A DNA stretch of 64,000 nucleotides from Pelobates cultripes. Its lineage: Eukaryota; Chordata; Amphibia; Anura; Pelobatidae. Position numbers and translations under genes: made by a program. The DNA lies in assembly GCA_933207985.1 (NCBI GenBank), contig OW240918.1, positions 23,534,538 through 23,598,537 on the forward strand, written 5' to 3'. The notes beneath the pieces are model-generated. The model was not told the origin of the DNA. It worked only from the letters and a program-made list of their open reading frames with translations, and made no database searches. Numbering within the stretch: position 1 is the first letter of the stretch; each line of letters starts with the position of its first letter. Shown piece after piece: positions 32,801-47,800 of this stretch.

Positions 32801-35800
32801 ATTGGGCTTGGGGTGTTCATTTGAATCACCAGTTGCACAGTTTTTACATTGTTTATTAAAAATATTTGTTGTGTCTATGTTCAAATTGAATTAACATTGT
32901 ACTGAGTTAGTATAAATATTTTAAAATAAGTCCTTTGTCTCAAATGTTTATTCTAGCACTAAGGCAACTGAAAACTGCTTTAAAGGAACACTACACTGTC
33001 CAAATACAAATAATAATAACAAAGCCCAGACTTTTTGTGGCTGTCCAATCACAAACTGCCCAATCAGCTCAATGAGCAGTTTTGCTCCACTAAGCTAAAC
33101 AAACCAGGAAGTAACCGGATTCGTTGTCTGGCTGACAGCCAGAGAGTGTAATTAGGTTAATTAATAAAAGTGTCAATTTCTATTGAAATCAGCATTTTTT
33201 TGTAAAAAAAAAAAAAAAAAAGAATATTCTCTTCATACATAAAGCACTTCAACAAGCTAATTTGCTTTAGTGGTCCCTACGTGCATGCGTGGCTCTTGCC
33301 ACAACGCACCTATGAAATTTCTCTCCTACAGAATCATTGAATGCTGGTTCTCTATTTAAAACTGAGAATGACACTGCACATGCACAGTCAAGGTATGAAT
33401 GGGTATGGGTCTTGGGTCTCCCATTCAGAGGGCTTGGAGGTATTGGAGGCGTGGTTTCAAGCCTTCAACCAATAGAAATACATGATGTTAAATGAGCGGA
33501 GGCGGAGGAACTATTTAACTAACTATTACAACTTTATAAACATGAAGTTGCTATAGTGCATACAGTGTTACTTTGAGAATTTATTAACATAACAAATAAA
33601 CACTGTATTTAGAAAAGGAAACCCTGCCATTTTCCTCTAAGTATTTGGCATTTACGTGCAATGAACTAATACAATCTGACTTGCTGTGTCAAAAATGTAG
33701 TACTTGGTCACACTGACAGGTGAAAGGTCAAAGCACAAGTCAAAGCAAGACTGATGCCAATTCTGTCACCAAGAACTAACATTTTGTTTCCTAATACTTA
33801 AGAGAGTTTCTATGAGCAGGCTAATTCCCAGGAGATGGTGGTTTCTAAGATTTCGTGTCCCTGACTAAAATGTTCCACATATGTTCTGAATCTGTTTATT
33901 TGTTCAAATGTTCCCCATTGAGAGATTTTTTAACTGTTTATAAAATGTATAATTTGAGCAGTTACTGAGAATTATTTGTATAGTTTAAAGTAGACCTTTC
34001 ATGAACACAACGTTTGAATAATAAGATCACCTTCGGGTGGGTATACGTTGATCTGTGATCTACGAGGCAAAATCACCAGCACATGTACAGAGTAAAAGAT
34101 GTGCATTATTCCTCAGAAAATGCAAATGGTCAACATATCTGTGCAGTCACCCCACTCCTAATGCATGTACCTCTAAATGTTATCTATGTAAAAAAGAGTT
34201 AAATAAAGGTTTACCTTACTCTAAGTACTTTGAAAAAGGTACTTCGAATGTTCCTGTCTTGCATGTTTTCCTAGGGAACTGACTGAGAGCATAGTATGGA
34301 TGGACTTTGAAAGTCCATTGATTTATATTGGAAAGCAATAAACATGGGTTTATAGTACATGTATAACCTGTGTTAGAGATGGAAGGTATTACAATGCTTT
34401 ATATGCTTATAGTCCAAAAAACATTAGTTCAGTTAACTAATTCCAGAACAGACTAAAGTTGGAATTAAAAACAAAATGTATATGCTTTCAGAAAAAGTAA
34501 TTTTGCAAAGGAATTCCATGCTGGCTAACCATTTTTAATTCTCAAGTTTATTTTCTAAAAGCTCCCTTGCTGAGCACTTATTCATTGCTGGAGAGAACAT
34601 ATTGATATAAACACTTACATTTTCCAATACAATGTAGCAAACACTTGCAATCAGTCATAAACTAAGTCTGAAAGGTTGAAGCCCAAAATTGAAATTTGAG
34701 AGATATATGGTAAAATACTAATCATTTCTTGGGACACTGTGTTGTTGTTATCTGGGCAATAGTCCAGCATTGTCTTGGTCACGATATTGATCTTTTGTCT
34801 GCTATTGGCAGGGAGTTGTGTCTCCGTCTGATACTTTCAACGAAAGAGGAGGTAAACAAATGGATGGATAAACAATGTCTCAATTGTTCTTTACTGTATT
34901 TTACAGAACAAGCAGCTGGGGTTTATCATAGAGAATCTCGACTTGGGAAATACCAGCTAACCTACCGTGAAGCTAAGGCAGTGTGTGAATATGAAGGAGG
35001 TCAACTGGCTACTTACGAACAGCTAGAAGAAGCTCGGAAAATAGGTACAATCATTCGGATTATTCTTGGTGCAAATCTGCACTAAAAACTTTTTCCGTTC
35101 AATGACATCTCACACATGAAAGAAGCATCTAAGCACCAAAACCACTGTTAAGACGTAGTGGTTTTGTTGTAGAATGGCATTAATGAGAGCCTGCATTACA
35201 CATTTTCTATAAAGTGGACGTTCTGGAAGGCTTCACTCTTGGAACCAATTAGGGAATGTTATGGATGTCACACACGATTTCCTTGTAGCTTAATAGTTGA
35301 ACTAGAAAAAGGGAAACAATATCTGCTAACTAGGACAATGTGTAGATAATATTCCTAGCTGATTAAAGCAGGGCTCTCACGTTGTGCTATATGGAGATCT
35401 TTTCAAATTATGGCAGAGTATACTGGCGTTAGAGATAGTCATAGTTAATTTACTGTAGAAATACCAAGAGCCGATTCACACACACCTCTTATCTGAATAA
35501 TCAAATCTAGGTATTACCCTTTAAAAAAATATGTACTCTGCAGAAAAGAGCAGAACTCCTCTATATCCTTGTATAAAACTCCACAACAACGTTAATCTAC
35601 AGGTACAAAATATATAGGACACAGATAGAGTAGTAGAGTAGAGGTATTCAGATAATTTAATATAAACTGATTAAACTCACAAGATAACCTTTTATAGTAG
35701 GCACTTCAAATGGTATAAATGGCACTTCATAAAAAAGTTCTTTCACTCAGGGTATTTTATCTCATTTATATACACATATGGAGAAAGAAACAAAACATGG

Positions 35801-38800
35801 TGTAGTATTTAAAAACAAACACACGCTGCTTTAATGATTTAAAACATACAAGAAGGACAATTTGGTAAACTCATCATGAAAGTTCTGGAACAGTCAGTCC
35901 ATATCTACAGGTGAAATGTTGTGCTTATAAAAAAGCAGGAAGTGGAAAGCTCCCCCAGAGCTAAGAAAGTCCTCTAATATAACTGATAATCAAAATAAAA
36001 AAAGAAAAGTTAAAATGCAAAGCCCTATGTGTTTTGTCTGTACGACAGACTTCCTCAGGGTAAACATGTTCTGTAAGCACCAGCAAAAAAGTAGTGTAAC
36101 ACTCTCCACCATCTTCAAGGGTTTAAATACCTGCAGGATCTCATAGCCGGATTGCCTTCAGCCAATCAGAATTGTCGTGAAGCAGCTGTATACAATCTGA
36201 ACTTCTCCCTTAAGTTCCACTTCCTGCTTGTTACACTTTATCTGCTTGTTACAATAACTTATTGGCAAACTAGTGATCACAATGATGGCTGTAGGTAAAA
36301 TTAGTGACCACCAGCTAGTTCCATTTTATAATATTGTACAGTAAGTGACTGGTTGCCATAATGTATAGTGGGACACGCTGGACACCATATGTCAGGCCCC
36401 CGCTTTCCTACTTCCTTACCTCACACTCCCTCGATCCCGGAGGCACCGTGCCGACGTTTGCCTTCCTGGTCTTCTCATCCAATCAGCGTGCTTTAGTGGT
36501 TATGGTGTTTAGAGTATCCCTTTAAACCAGACATCTCCTACTCCGGCACCCCATATGTTGCTGAACTGCAACTCCCATGACTCTCCCATTATCTATAGCA
36601 TTTATATAATTCTGGAAGTTATAGGACATTAACCTCTTAAATTAATACCACTGGCTAACAGCACAAACCAATGTTTATCTCACCCAGTTTAGTTTAATTT
36701 GTATTTCTCATGAATTGTGTAATAAGTCTATGTCTAGTATAACTAGTGTCCAATATCACCATGTGTCAAAGTGGTGACAGTTTTTCTATAAAACCTTTGA
36801 AAGCAGGAAGGCCATGCCTGAGGCATTACATGATCCATTGACTATAAAGGCTCTATATAATCAGCAGATTAAAACAATCTTGATTATTTTCCTTGGTTTT
36901 ATTTAGTGTTGCAGAAGAAGGGGAAGTCCCCAGGAACTCCTATGGAGTAATATATTCCAGGCCACATTAAAGGAAAATGTTAAACACCATGAGCAATACC
37001 ATGTGCATTTATTTATATTTCCCTATTGCGGGGCAGTCTGATTAACTTCCAAATGACCTAAACATGTTTACATTTCTGTTCCTAAGGAAGTCTTGTGGTT
37101 TATTCACTAAACCGCAAACTGTTGCAATTCTAATCTAAATCTAAATGGCTTCCAAAAGGCAAAAAATAAGTAATCTGGGACATTTTTCAAACTTAGCAAT
37201 AATCAGAGCTTGGTGAATTTACCCTAATTTTCTTTTCTGGTTCTGTCGTGTTACATTTAGGAATTAAGTGAATATAAACCTTTATTTTTAATACCATTAC
37301 AACACATACAGTCTTGTTAAAGTGAAGATTGTTCACAATTCAGAGGGAATTCCACAATTTAGTACAAAGAATTAAACCAAAAATATGAGACTGGAGAGTT
37401 TTTTTTTTCCAGTTTCTGGAACTGTCATTAGAAATAGACTTTGAAGTACATTAGCGTTCTCTGCATGCCCTGGATGGGCCCAGCTGGGAGGCTGTCAGTA
37501 AGCCTGGCATGGGTTTACACATTTGACTGAAGTTGGTGGGTAAATGAAAAGTGTGTCTCGGTTAAATAGCCGGGTGATCTACTTTCTATAAATATATAAC
37601 TTTCTATAGAATTTTTGGGTTCTGTGATTATGAAATTGTAATTTAACCATGCCAATATTTCAACCGTTTAACTTTAAAATCTTAATTTACTTCTTGCAAT
37701 AATTGTTTTATAACATCTAAAATAAATTAAAATCCTTAAAATACTGGTTATTTTAATAATCAGGACATATTAGTGAATACATCTTGAGTTATTTTCCTTT
37801 GGTTGTTCTTGTGTAGAAATTATTAAATGCAAAACTGAGAAAAAAACATGTTTCATTTGTTTCCATTTTTAAAAACATTTTATTCATATTTAAGGTTGTG
37901 TTATGTATACAAATAGGGTATAAAAAAAAAATACTTATTTCTCTTTTAAAAAAACAAAAGCGATACACTGCACTTAAAGAGAAAAAATTAAATTGTGGTT
38001 GAATAAGTGCTAGACAAAAGTGCCAAAAAGCCCTTTGGTCACAAAAGTGTCACAGCCTAAAAGATCCTTAGTTGTAAGGGGTACATCTGGGTCTTTTATC
38101 ATTTGCAATTTAAACACAGATTAGGGGATAGAAAATCCAATGTAATTACCATGTAGCCTTGTCTCAATAAAATGTTCCATTGTGCTTTTAACTGACTGAC
38201 ACGCAAATGTGGTTTCTCTTTATGCCAACATAGAAACATAGAAACATAGAATGGGACGGCAGATAAGAACCATTCGGCCCATCTAGTCTGCCCAATTTTC
38301 TAAATACTTTCATTAGTCCCTAGTCTTATCTTATAGTTAGGATAGCCTTATGCCTATCCCACGCATGCTTAAACTCCTTTACTGTGTTAACCTCTACCAC
38401 TTCAGCTGGAATGCTATTCCATGCATCCACTACTAAACCACTTCTAAACTTCCAGCAGCTGATTACGCATATCGAGTATGACTCAATATGTCATATCAAG
38501 TCGTATCGAGTCGGGAAGTGAGTTCATTGGAATCCACAGAGAAATTATGTTTTAAATAGTACAATGCAGAGGTCAGAGGTCAATGCTGGTTTGTAGAACT
38601 GAATTGTTAAGGTGAATATGAATTATCAAATGGATGTGATATGCGGACACAAAAAAAATCTCCAATGTAATTGTTTATAAATGTTTTCCTAGACTAATGT
38701 GCCGATGCAGAATTTGAAGAGAGAAAGTGCTCGTTCATCTTATTCTCAGAGAGTTCCTAATTTTTATTTCATAATGTATCTTTTGTTTTCTCATGTGATT

Positions 38801-41800
38801 TTCACTTTTAGGGTTAAGATATGTTTAAGGCTGGGAAATGGAGCTGTAATGATTCTAAAAGCACACATAAATGCACAAGTGGGGACCTGTAATAGGAAAA
38901 TAATGGTAAAGAAGTAATGGGCGTTTTTACAATTATTGAGAGAGTGGGTTTTACATGGGAAATGCGAGTACAGTACAGTAATGACTGAGCAGCAGAAAGA
39001 AGAGGTCATGGGGAGAATAGGATATGCTGGGTGTGTCTATTGTAACACAATGATAGATAGAGACAGTAATAATACGGGACGTGAATTTATATTCTGAAAA
39101 ATATTGGCAGGAGTGCACTATGAGTGGGAGAGGACGTAAAAAGATTAATAGCGTTTAATGGGAACTCGGAGGATTATAAATATGGAAACAGAGGACTAGA
39201 GATCAGGAATAAAAACTCAGAGGTTTATCAATTAAAAGTGTGAAATAACATCAAAAAGGCTTTTGCTAACAATAATATTGCATTTGTCTAATTTTTAAAT
39301 GTTGTCTGGAGTCTACATGTTATTGTTGCCCAACTCAATGGTCCTTTTTTTATTGAGTTCATAAGGATTAGGAGCTGAAGTGACTTTACCAGGAATCCAA
39401 GATTTTCTAAGCCACTGCCCCAGTCTTAACAATATATCAGGAAGAAAATTACTTTCTACGTATCCACTTATATTGAAGACTTCCAAGCTTAGGAAAATCC
39501 CAGGTGCTGGTGTTTCAGTTCCTAAAATCCATCAAATAGAAGATTTCAAGTATGTACGCTGCACTCAGGTAGATGCTTTAAGTTTAAGATAAAGAGGAAG
39601 CTTTTCTTGCGGTGGTAATTTAATAGGAATAGTGCAAATATGACATAAATCCACCAGTGTATAATTCAAATAGAACAACATCTCCAAGACTTAAAATATT
39701 TTCACATGGGATAGAAGAGGGGGAAAAAGGTATCGGGGTTAGGTTGTTAAGAGTGATTAGTAATGACAAGGGGTTAACTTATTTCACACAAAAAAAAACT
39801 ATGTATTTCTACATATGGAAGTTAAATGCACTAATCTATTGCTAAGAAAACAAATAATACCCATTGTGATTAAATCCTGATTGTTACTTTGGACCACTGC
39901 CTTCTATATACATAGGGACAAAAAAAGCTTTGTTGTAAATTAGAGGTTCCAAATGTGCCTGTTTAGGTTACAAATCCTCCCTAACAAGTTCAAAAGTGAT
40001 ATACTTTCCAAAGCATCTGTAATTCATTTAATTTTGGCAGCAGTAGAATAATGGTATTGTGTAAGTCCAGAAGTGATTTGGTAGTTACAATTCTCCAAGT
40101 GCTGATATGAGATCATTTTAGATTTCAGGCAAAAAATGTGTATCCTGTAACACTCACAATTTTCTCTTTATTTTATTCACGTTTTGAAATGCCATTGATA
40201 TAATATTTAAGTGGGTTCTATACATGTATATATTACACAGAGTGCTGTCTGCTTTCATTTAGTAACACATTGCTCCCATGTCTTGTGTTCTCATAAAATA
40301 ACTTAAAAGCGAGTTTTTTTTCCAGTCTAGAATGTGTCTGATTTGACATCAAAGCAGTAGTATTTATACTCCGTATCTTGTTAACTTGACTTATTTTATC
40401 ATTATGAATTGTGTCTGTATGTTGAGTTCCTATACATTGTCAAGAAAATTATCTCTCTTTACTGATATGAATTTAGAGCTTGCATGTGGAGCTTATTGAT
40501 ACGCTGAACATCTCCAAATGTGTATCAGAAGCTATAAGGGAAGCTTTTAAAATAAAAAAAATAAAAAAGAAGTTTATGACTTACCAAGAGAGAGACATCC
40601 TCCTAAAGAATTATTTTATTATCGTTGTGCTGTTTATAGGTTTCCACGTGTGTGCAGCAGGCTGGCTACACAGAGGAAGAGTGGGTTACCCCATAGTAAA
40701 ACCAACTTTCAACTGTGGTTTCGGGAAAAAAGGCATCATCGATTATGGTTATCGTTTAAACAAGAGTGAAAAATGGGATACCTATTGCTACAATCCAACC
40801 GGTATGCTAGTAGTGACTAGTAGTGCTTTAATATTTATCTGGAATATATGTGAATAAACAAGTTAAAGGGAAACTATAGGCTACAAATACAAACTTGTAT
40901 TCCTAGCACTATAGCTTCCGTATAGTGCCCCTCTCATTCGCGCGACTCCTACCCCCACGCAGCGCAGAACCTTTTTGTCACTTAGCTGAATCCAGCGCCA
41001 ATAACCTTGGCTCCTCCTTCCCCGACATCGGCCTACGTCAGGGACTTAAGGCACATGCACGTCGAGTACATTTGGACAGCCCCATAGGAAAGCTTTTATT
41101 ATTTGTTTTTGTTGACGCTTGATGTCCTCATGCATAGCGTGAGGACATCCAGCGTCAGTTAGGTGACCGAAAGTTGCCACAAGAGGTGGAGTTAACTCTA
41201 GATAGTAATTATTGCAGTTTCTCAATAACTACAATAATTACTAGTGCATGGTCAAGGGGTCTGGGACAGTGCACCCAGACCATTTCAATGAGCTGAAGTG
41301 ATCTGGGTGCCTATAGTGTCCCTTTAATATTTCAAAATAATAGTAGTTAACAATGCAATGCTGCCACCCACCCATATGTTCCCTATTAAGAGTTAATAAG
41401 TATGCAGGGTCTGCCTTATAAGCCATTTTGTACCTGAAGCTAGGTGAATTGCTAGCATAGGACTCATCTAGTAGGTTTGCCGTGACGTGGCAGGTGAGCC
41501 TACACTTAAATGGCCACTGGAGTGATAATAAAAACCTCCGGTTATTTAAATGTGCGTAGAGATTTGAGATAGAGCGCAAGTAACTTTTTTCTTTTGGTTT
41601 TTAATAATATTTAACCATATATGATATATCTATATAAGCTCAACAAGGGTGGTGATACAAATCCCTACTGTTATTAATAGAAACTTGTATTTGCAATTAT
41701 ATTTATTCATTAGAAAAGTAAGGCCATGAAACAATAAATAAATTAACAATATATCTGTTAGAAGGTTACTCAGAGCATACAGCCCGCTGTAGTGGTTATG

Positions 41801-44800
41801 AGGCCAGGAGTACTCTGGCACCGTTCCCAGTAATGGGACAAACAGTTTTTCAACAGTTTGACTCGTACCCGTGTCCAGCAGGGCATCGAGCTTCCTCTCA
41901 TGCCGTCTGAACTGGCATATGGCTTCTGCAGAGCTGCAAAAGTCAGACACAGATCCCACCATTCATTCATTAGCTGAGAGCATCACCTCTCAGCCAATAA
42001 AAGAACATCTGTGCAAAGAATATGTGCATAATTAACATTAGACAGCCAAGAACGCTTGTTCCATGCTGGTAATTGTAAGCTAACAGAGGTGGAGTTAAAC
42101 CTCTTGCAGCAATATACAACATCTAAGTATTTGCAGCGTTTCACACTGAAAAGATGCAAATACAGGGTCCTTGCATCATAACCAACTCAAAACAGTGAAG
42201 TGGTCATGGTGTTTGGAGTAACCCCTTAAAGCAGACTTGTCACCTATCAGTATATTTAAGGTTACGTACTATTTTACCTCCTACATAATTCCTTATATTT
42301 TGTATCCCCATAGAAGGAGTAATAGGGAGGAATATTGATGCACATCCATTTCCTTGTAGTTCACTTGGCTTCACATTTATTATGAAGTATGGTGAATTGT
42401 AAAATGTATCATTTTGACAGTCTCCTTCAACATTTATTTAAAAAGATTCATTTAAAAAAATAAGGCATTGTAATTTCGCAGTCTCCTTCAACATTTATTT
42501 AAAAAGATTCATTTAAAAAAATAAGGCATTGTAATTTCGCAGTCTCCTTCAACATTTATTTAAAAAGATTCATTTAAAAAAATAAGGCATTGTAATTTCT
42601 TTTTTAAACATCAAGTTGGATTAAAGTGTCTTTTATTTATTTCAGGGAAGGAATGTGGCGGAGTACTAACAGAGACAGAGAGAATCATCAAATCGCCGGG
42701 TTATCCCAATGAATATGAGAATGAACAAATCTGTTATTGGCATATACGACTCAAACTGGGACAGCGCATTTACATACAATTTCTGGAGATCGATATTGAA
42801 GACGACACGGATTGCCTGTCTGACTTCTTTGAAATCTACGATAGCTATGATGATGTTTATGGCCTTGTAGGAAGGTAAATGTATTTTATAATGTTGGGGA
42901 AAAGGTCGATTTGTGCGATTAAAGAAACACTTTAGTGTTAGGAATACAAATCTTTATTCCTAACGCTATAGTGTTTTAGCCCTTAGTCTTTTTCAAGTGT
43001 CCCCAGCCCAGTTGCTAAAAAACATAAAAGATTAAATATTTACTTACATTTTTCCAGCGTCGAGGCTTCATTGGCGCTGCTCACACCTTCTTTAGCATTG
43101 TCGCGGAGAGGACAAAGTGGACCTAAATTGAATCAATGCTTTCCTATGGGGCTTCTGCAGTAGTAGGCTTCAGTGGAGAAGCACTCACATCAGAGCTGCT
43201 TGCATTGCATTTAGATGACATTAGATGTCCCCATGCAAAGTGTGAGGACGTCGGACGTCAAGTAGCCAGGTTTTGCTCAGTTACTAACCAGGAAGCTCCA
43301 TCTAGTGGCTGTCTGAGAGAAAGTAGCTCAAGAACTACTTTGGCCTCTCCTGTTATAATTCCTAGTAAATCTTTTTAATTTGTCTACCAGAGTGATAGCA
43401 TAAATAAGTGATAACTTCATAGTAAAACAATGGTTTCTGAAATGTTTCCACAATGATCCAGACTATGTACATGATTTCACTAGTTTTGGAGACTAATTCT
43501 TCAATTGAAAGTGAAACTCTCATGACAACTCACTTTAGCTAAAATCGTCCTCACAGGCATTGAAAATATAATTTATCTATGTAACATTTTTAGATACTAA
43601 CACTAATTATCTTCGGTCCTATTGAATATGTGTACCCAAATTTCACCACCCTCAACTCTCCAATCTTGCAGAAACCTCCACTGCCTTGATCTCCAGCATC
43701 TCTCCACCAAACTCCAAACTCTCTTTTTACCCATCTCAAATCTCACTTGCCTTAACTCTTCAACCTCACTCTACAACTCCACTCTGTCCTCTCAACTTGA
43801 CATCATGGCACCTCCTACATTTAAACGCAGCAAGCATTCCCAATTACAACCCTGGCACACCAAGCTGACCCGATATCTCAAAAAAGGTTCCAGAACTGCT
43901 GAACGCTGTTGGAGAAAGTCTCACTCTGCATCGGACTTCCTCCACTATAAGATTATGCTGCGCTCCTACACTCTGGCTCTTTCTTCTGCAAAAGTAAATT
44001 ACTTCAACACCGCGCTCGTCACTCTGTTGAAACAGCTGTGACCAAAGTATCCAATTATTTAATCGCTGATCTTTCTGCTGCCTTTGACACTGTTGATCAT
44101 CAACAACTTCTTCTTATTCTCCGTAATCTCGGTCTACATTTGGCTTCCATTATCAGTTATATGCAGATGACACACCAATCTACCTGTCCTCTCCTGATCT
44201 TTCTCTGCCCATATTGACTCGTGTCTATGACTACCTCTCCGCGATTTCCAGTTGGATGGCTGCTTGCTTCCTTAAACTCAACCTGTGCAAAACAGAACTT
44301 CTGGTCTTTCCTCCATCAAGTGTTGCTACTCCCGTGTCTGTCTCCCTCCAAGTCAATTGTGCCACCATCACCTCAACTTCGCAGTCTCGCTGCATAGGTG
44401 TTCTCTTTGACTCCGACCTCTCCTTCACCCCTCATGTCCAGTAGATCGCCAAATCCTGCTGCTTCGATCTCAGAAACATAGCTTGCATCTGCCCCTACTT
44501 AGATGCAGCTAAGGTGCTGGTCCATGCTGTTGTTCTTTCTCGCCTTGACTACTGCAATCCGCTTCTCAATGGTCTTACATGCTCCCAGACTGCACCACTG
44601 CAATTTAAAATGAATGCGGCAGCGAGGCTCACTTTCCTGTCCACCCGCACCTCCTATGCTTTCCCCCCTCTGTCAGTCCCTACATTGGCTTCCAGTTAGA
44701 TATAGGGCTCAATGTAAGATTCTGGTGCTTGCTTACAAGTCCCTACATAATGCTGCTCCAACCTACCTATCCTCCCTAATACACAAGTATGTCCCGTCGA

Positions 44801-47800
44801 GGCCCCTGCGCTCTGCTGAAGACCTACTTCTATCCTCTGTCCATACTCCCACATCTGATGCTCACCTCCAAGACTTCTCCAGGGCTGCACCTTTTCTGTG
44901 GAACTCCCTTCCCTTCTCCAATAGACTTTCACCCAGTCTCCACTCCTTCATAAAACCTTTGAAAACACACTTCTTAAGGAAAGCATATCATTTAAATTGT
45001 TAGCGGGTTTTCATTTACCCCCTCCCCGCCCCCATGACTCCTCATCTGCAACTGTCAAAGATAAGATCTATGTGAATACTTTTCTAGTAACCTATTCTAT
45101 TACCCCTACTTATACCCTTTGTGTCACTATACCCCACTCCCTCTAGCATGTAAGCTCTTTGAGCAGAGCCCTCAACACCTCTGTTCCTGTGCATCCATTT
45201 GTCTGGTTACAATTATGTGTCTGTTAGTCCACCTTCCACCTACGGAACTTGCTGGCACTTTATAAAATATATAAATAATAATAATAATAAGAGCTAAGGC
45301 CCGATTTATATAATTTTGTTAAACTCAAGTTCTATCCAGAGTAGTTCATGATAAACAGTCATTTTTGTCCAAATGTTCGAGCTTCGTCTATACTCCACAA
45401 ATGTAATCCACTGACAGCATGAGAGCAAAAGTTGTCTTTGTCTTAGTTTCATTTAACGGTTCATAAAAACTGTTTTGACATATAATTACGTAATATTGCT
45501 ATTTCATGAAATTCTCTTGTCATAATATTTATATACATTGTTATACATTCATTATAGGTTTTCTGTCACTAAACAATTACTACAACAAGGAGACTATAGC
45601 AAAATGTTTTTATCATCTTTCAAATAGTAACCAATGCACACATACTTCTTTCATGTGATATAACATCTATCTTTTTATTTACAGATACTGTGGTGATGAG
45701 ATTCCTGATGATATAATTAGTACAGGTAAATCACATAATACATTTTTATTTTATAAAAATAATGCATGTCAGGAAAAAAGAGAACATTAAATAAAATCTG
45801 CATTCAGCACATTTATATACTGAAATAAAAAATGCCTCTTTTTAGTACCCTTCAATGAATACAATGTGTCCCACCCATGAAGACATTTCAATGTTTTAGG
45901 GTAGAGGCTAACCCAGTATTGTAAATAGTAATTAGCCCTGATATCAAAATTCCTACGCTACTAAACAGGCCTAAAAGTTGTCCACAGTACACTAACCAGG
46001 GAATATCTACTTGCCATTACTGAATTTTCACTTGCCAATGGCTAGTGGACAAGTGGAACTGTTGAGCCCTGTACTATATTATCTTTCACTGTGAGGAGTT
46101 TTAGAATATGTCATATCTCTTCTTATGGCTATGTATACTATACTTTTGTTGTGATTTAAAAAAAAGGCAGGCAGTAACCCTGTAAGTTGTGCATACAGTT
46201 CATTTCGAGGTAGAACAATACTTGGCATTGTAGATAGAAATTTACCTACGTGATTGCAGCTGTAACAACATTCTGAGAAATGTATTCAGTAATTTAAGGT
46301 ATATAATGTATCTGCCAAAACAGTCTCAGTTGGTCATGTTTTCCACTGCTATTTTACTGTAAAGAACCCTTCCCTATATTGAAAACAAGATCCAGTACAT
46401 CTACTCCCAAAAACGTCCATGTGTTTTATGTAAAGCATTTAATAAAAAAAAGACACCAGACTGTTTTTATTTGACATAGGATTTACAATTATAAAGTTTA
46501 ATATCCTTCTGTAAACATTGATACCAATGGGTTTGTTCAATAACCACTAAATTATAGTGAGTTGAAAAAGGAACTGCAAATTTAGCAAAACCAACTGGTG
46601 GTTTGAGCTGTTTGATCAGTTACTTTAAAGGACCACTATAGGAAAACAACTTGTTTTCCTGGCACTATAGTGCCCTGAGGGTGCACCCACCCTCAGGGTC
46701 CCACTCCCGCCGGGCTGAAGGGGGAGGAAGGGGGTTAAACACTCACCTTTCTCCAGCGCCGGGCTCCCTCAGCGTCATCTGCTGAATGCGCATGCACGGC
46801 AAGAGCCGTGGGCGCATTCAGCCAGTCCATAGGAAAGCATTCTCAATTCTTTCCTATGGACCCTGGCGTCTTCTCACTGTGAAAATCACAGTGAGAAGCG
46901 CGGAAGCGCCTCTAGTGGCTGTCAATGAGACAGCCACTAGAGGCTGGATTAAGCCACATGTAAACAGAGCAGTTTCTCTGAAACTGCTATGTTTACAGCA
47001 GGCAGGGTTAACCCTAGATGGACCTGGCACCCAGACCACTTCATTGAGCTGAAGTGGTCTGGGTGCCTATAGTGGTCCTTTAACCTAGATTTTGCAATTC
47101 TCTTTTCAGTTCTGCACATTTTGATGTTTAGTCAATAGACCCACAAGTCATTTGATTCTCTGGGCTGTTTTATGCATTCATAATGAATTACTAAATTGAG
47201 AAATGTCAGGAATTCCAAAATGAATTTTACATTTAAAGGGACACTCTGGGCACTAATTCTATTTTAATGCATTGATAAGTTTAGGACTCATTGATATGCT
47301 GTTTTTTTTTTTTTTTTTTTTTTTGCATCCTTACATCTTTATAGTTTTTGCATAAAATAAGCCTGCCTCTTTAGCCACAACCTTTCACTCCAGAAAAATA
47401 CTTCCTTATCAAAAATGTATGTACACAGCTCAGCCAATCACAGCACTGAATGATCTGACCTACAAAATAACCTGCATTAGAAGGAGAGAACACCTAGGGA
47501 GGTATATAGTAAGGTTACCACTACCTGTTTGTAGTTTCTCTGACTGTCTGCAGCCAGACTGAGAATTAAAAGCCACACACTTAGTTATGTTGGGGTTGAG
47601 ACTGTGTGCATACCTGATAAGGAAGTCTTTCTGGCATGAGGAGGTGTGGCTATGGAGGCAGGCTTTTGGTGCAGAATTCTGCAAAATATTTATTTATTTA
47701 CTGCAAAAACTACAAAGATTTGAGCATGCAACAATATACAGCGTATTAATGAGGTTAAAATCTATCAAATGCATTAGTTGTTTTGGTGCCCGGAATGTCC

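Noticed and set aside
34729..34906. First part of an open frame running into exon 2 as an alternative TNFAIP6 start
   Set aside because: It lacks homology to TSG-6, the TTTACAG acceptor at 34906 is clear, and exon 1 supplies the conserved signal peptide and GILHNSIWL.
42419..42600. CRISPR-like array
   Set aside because: Three abutting 61-bp units without spacers in a vertebrate intron: a plain tandem duplication.
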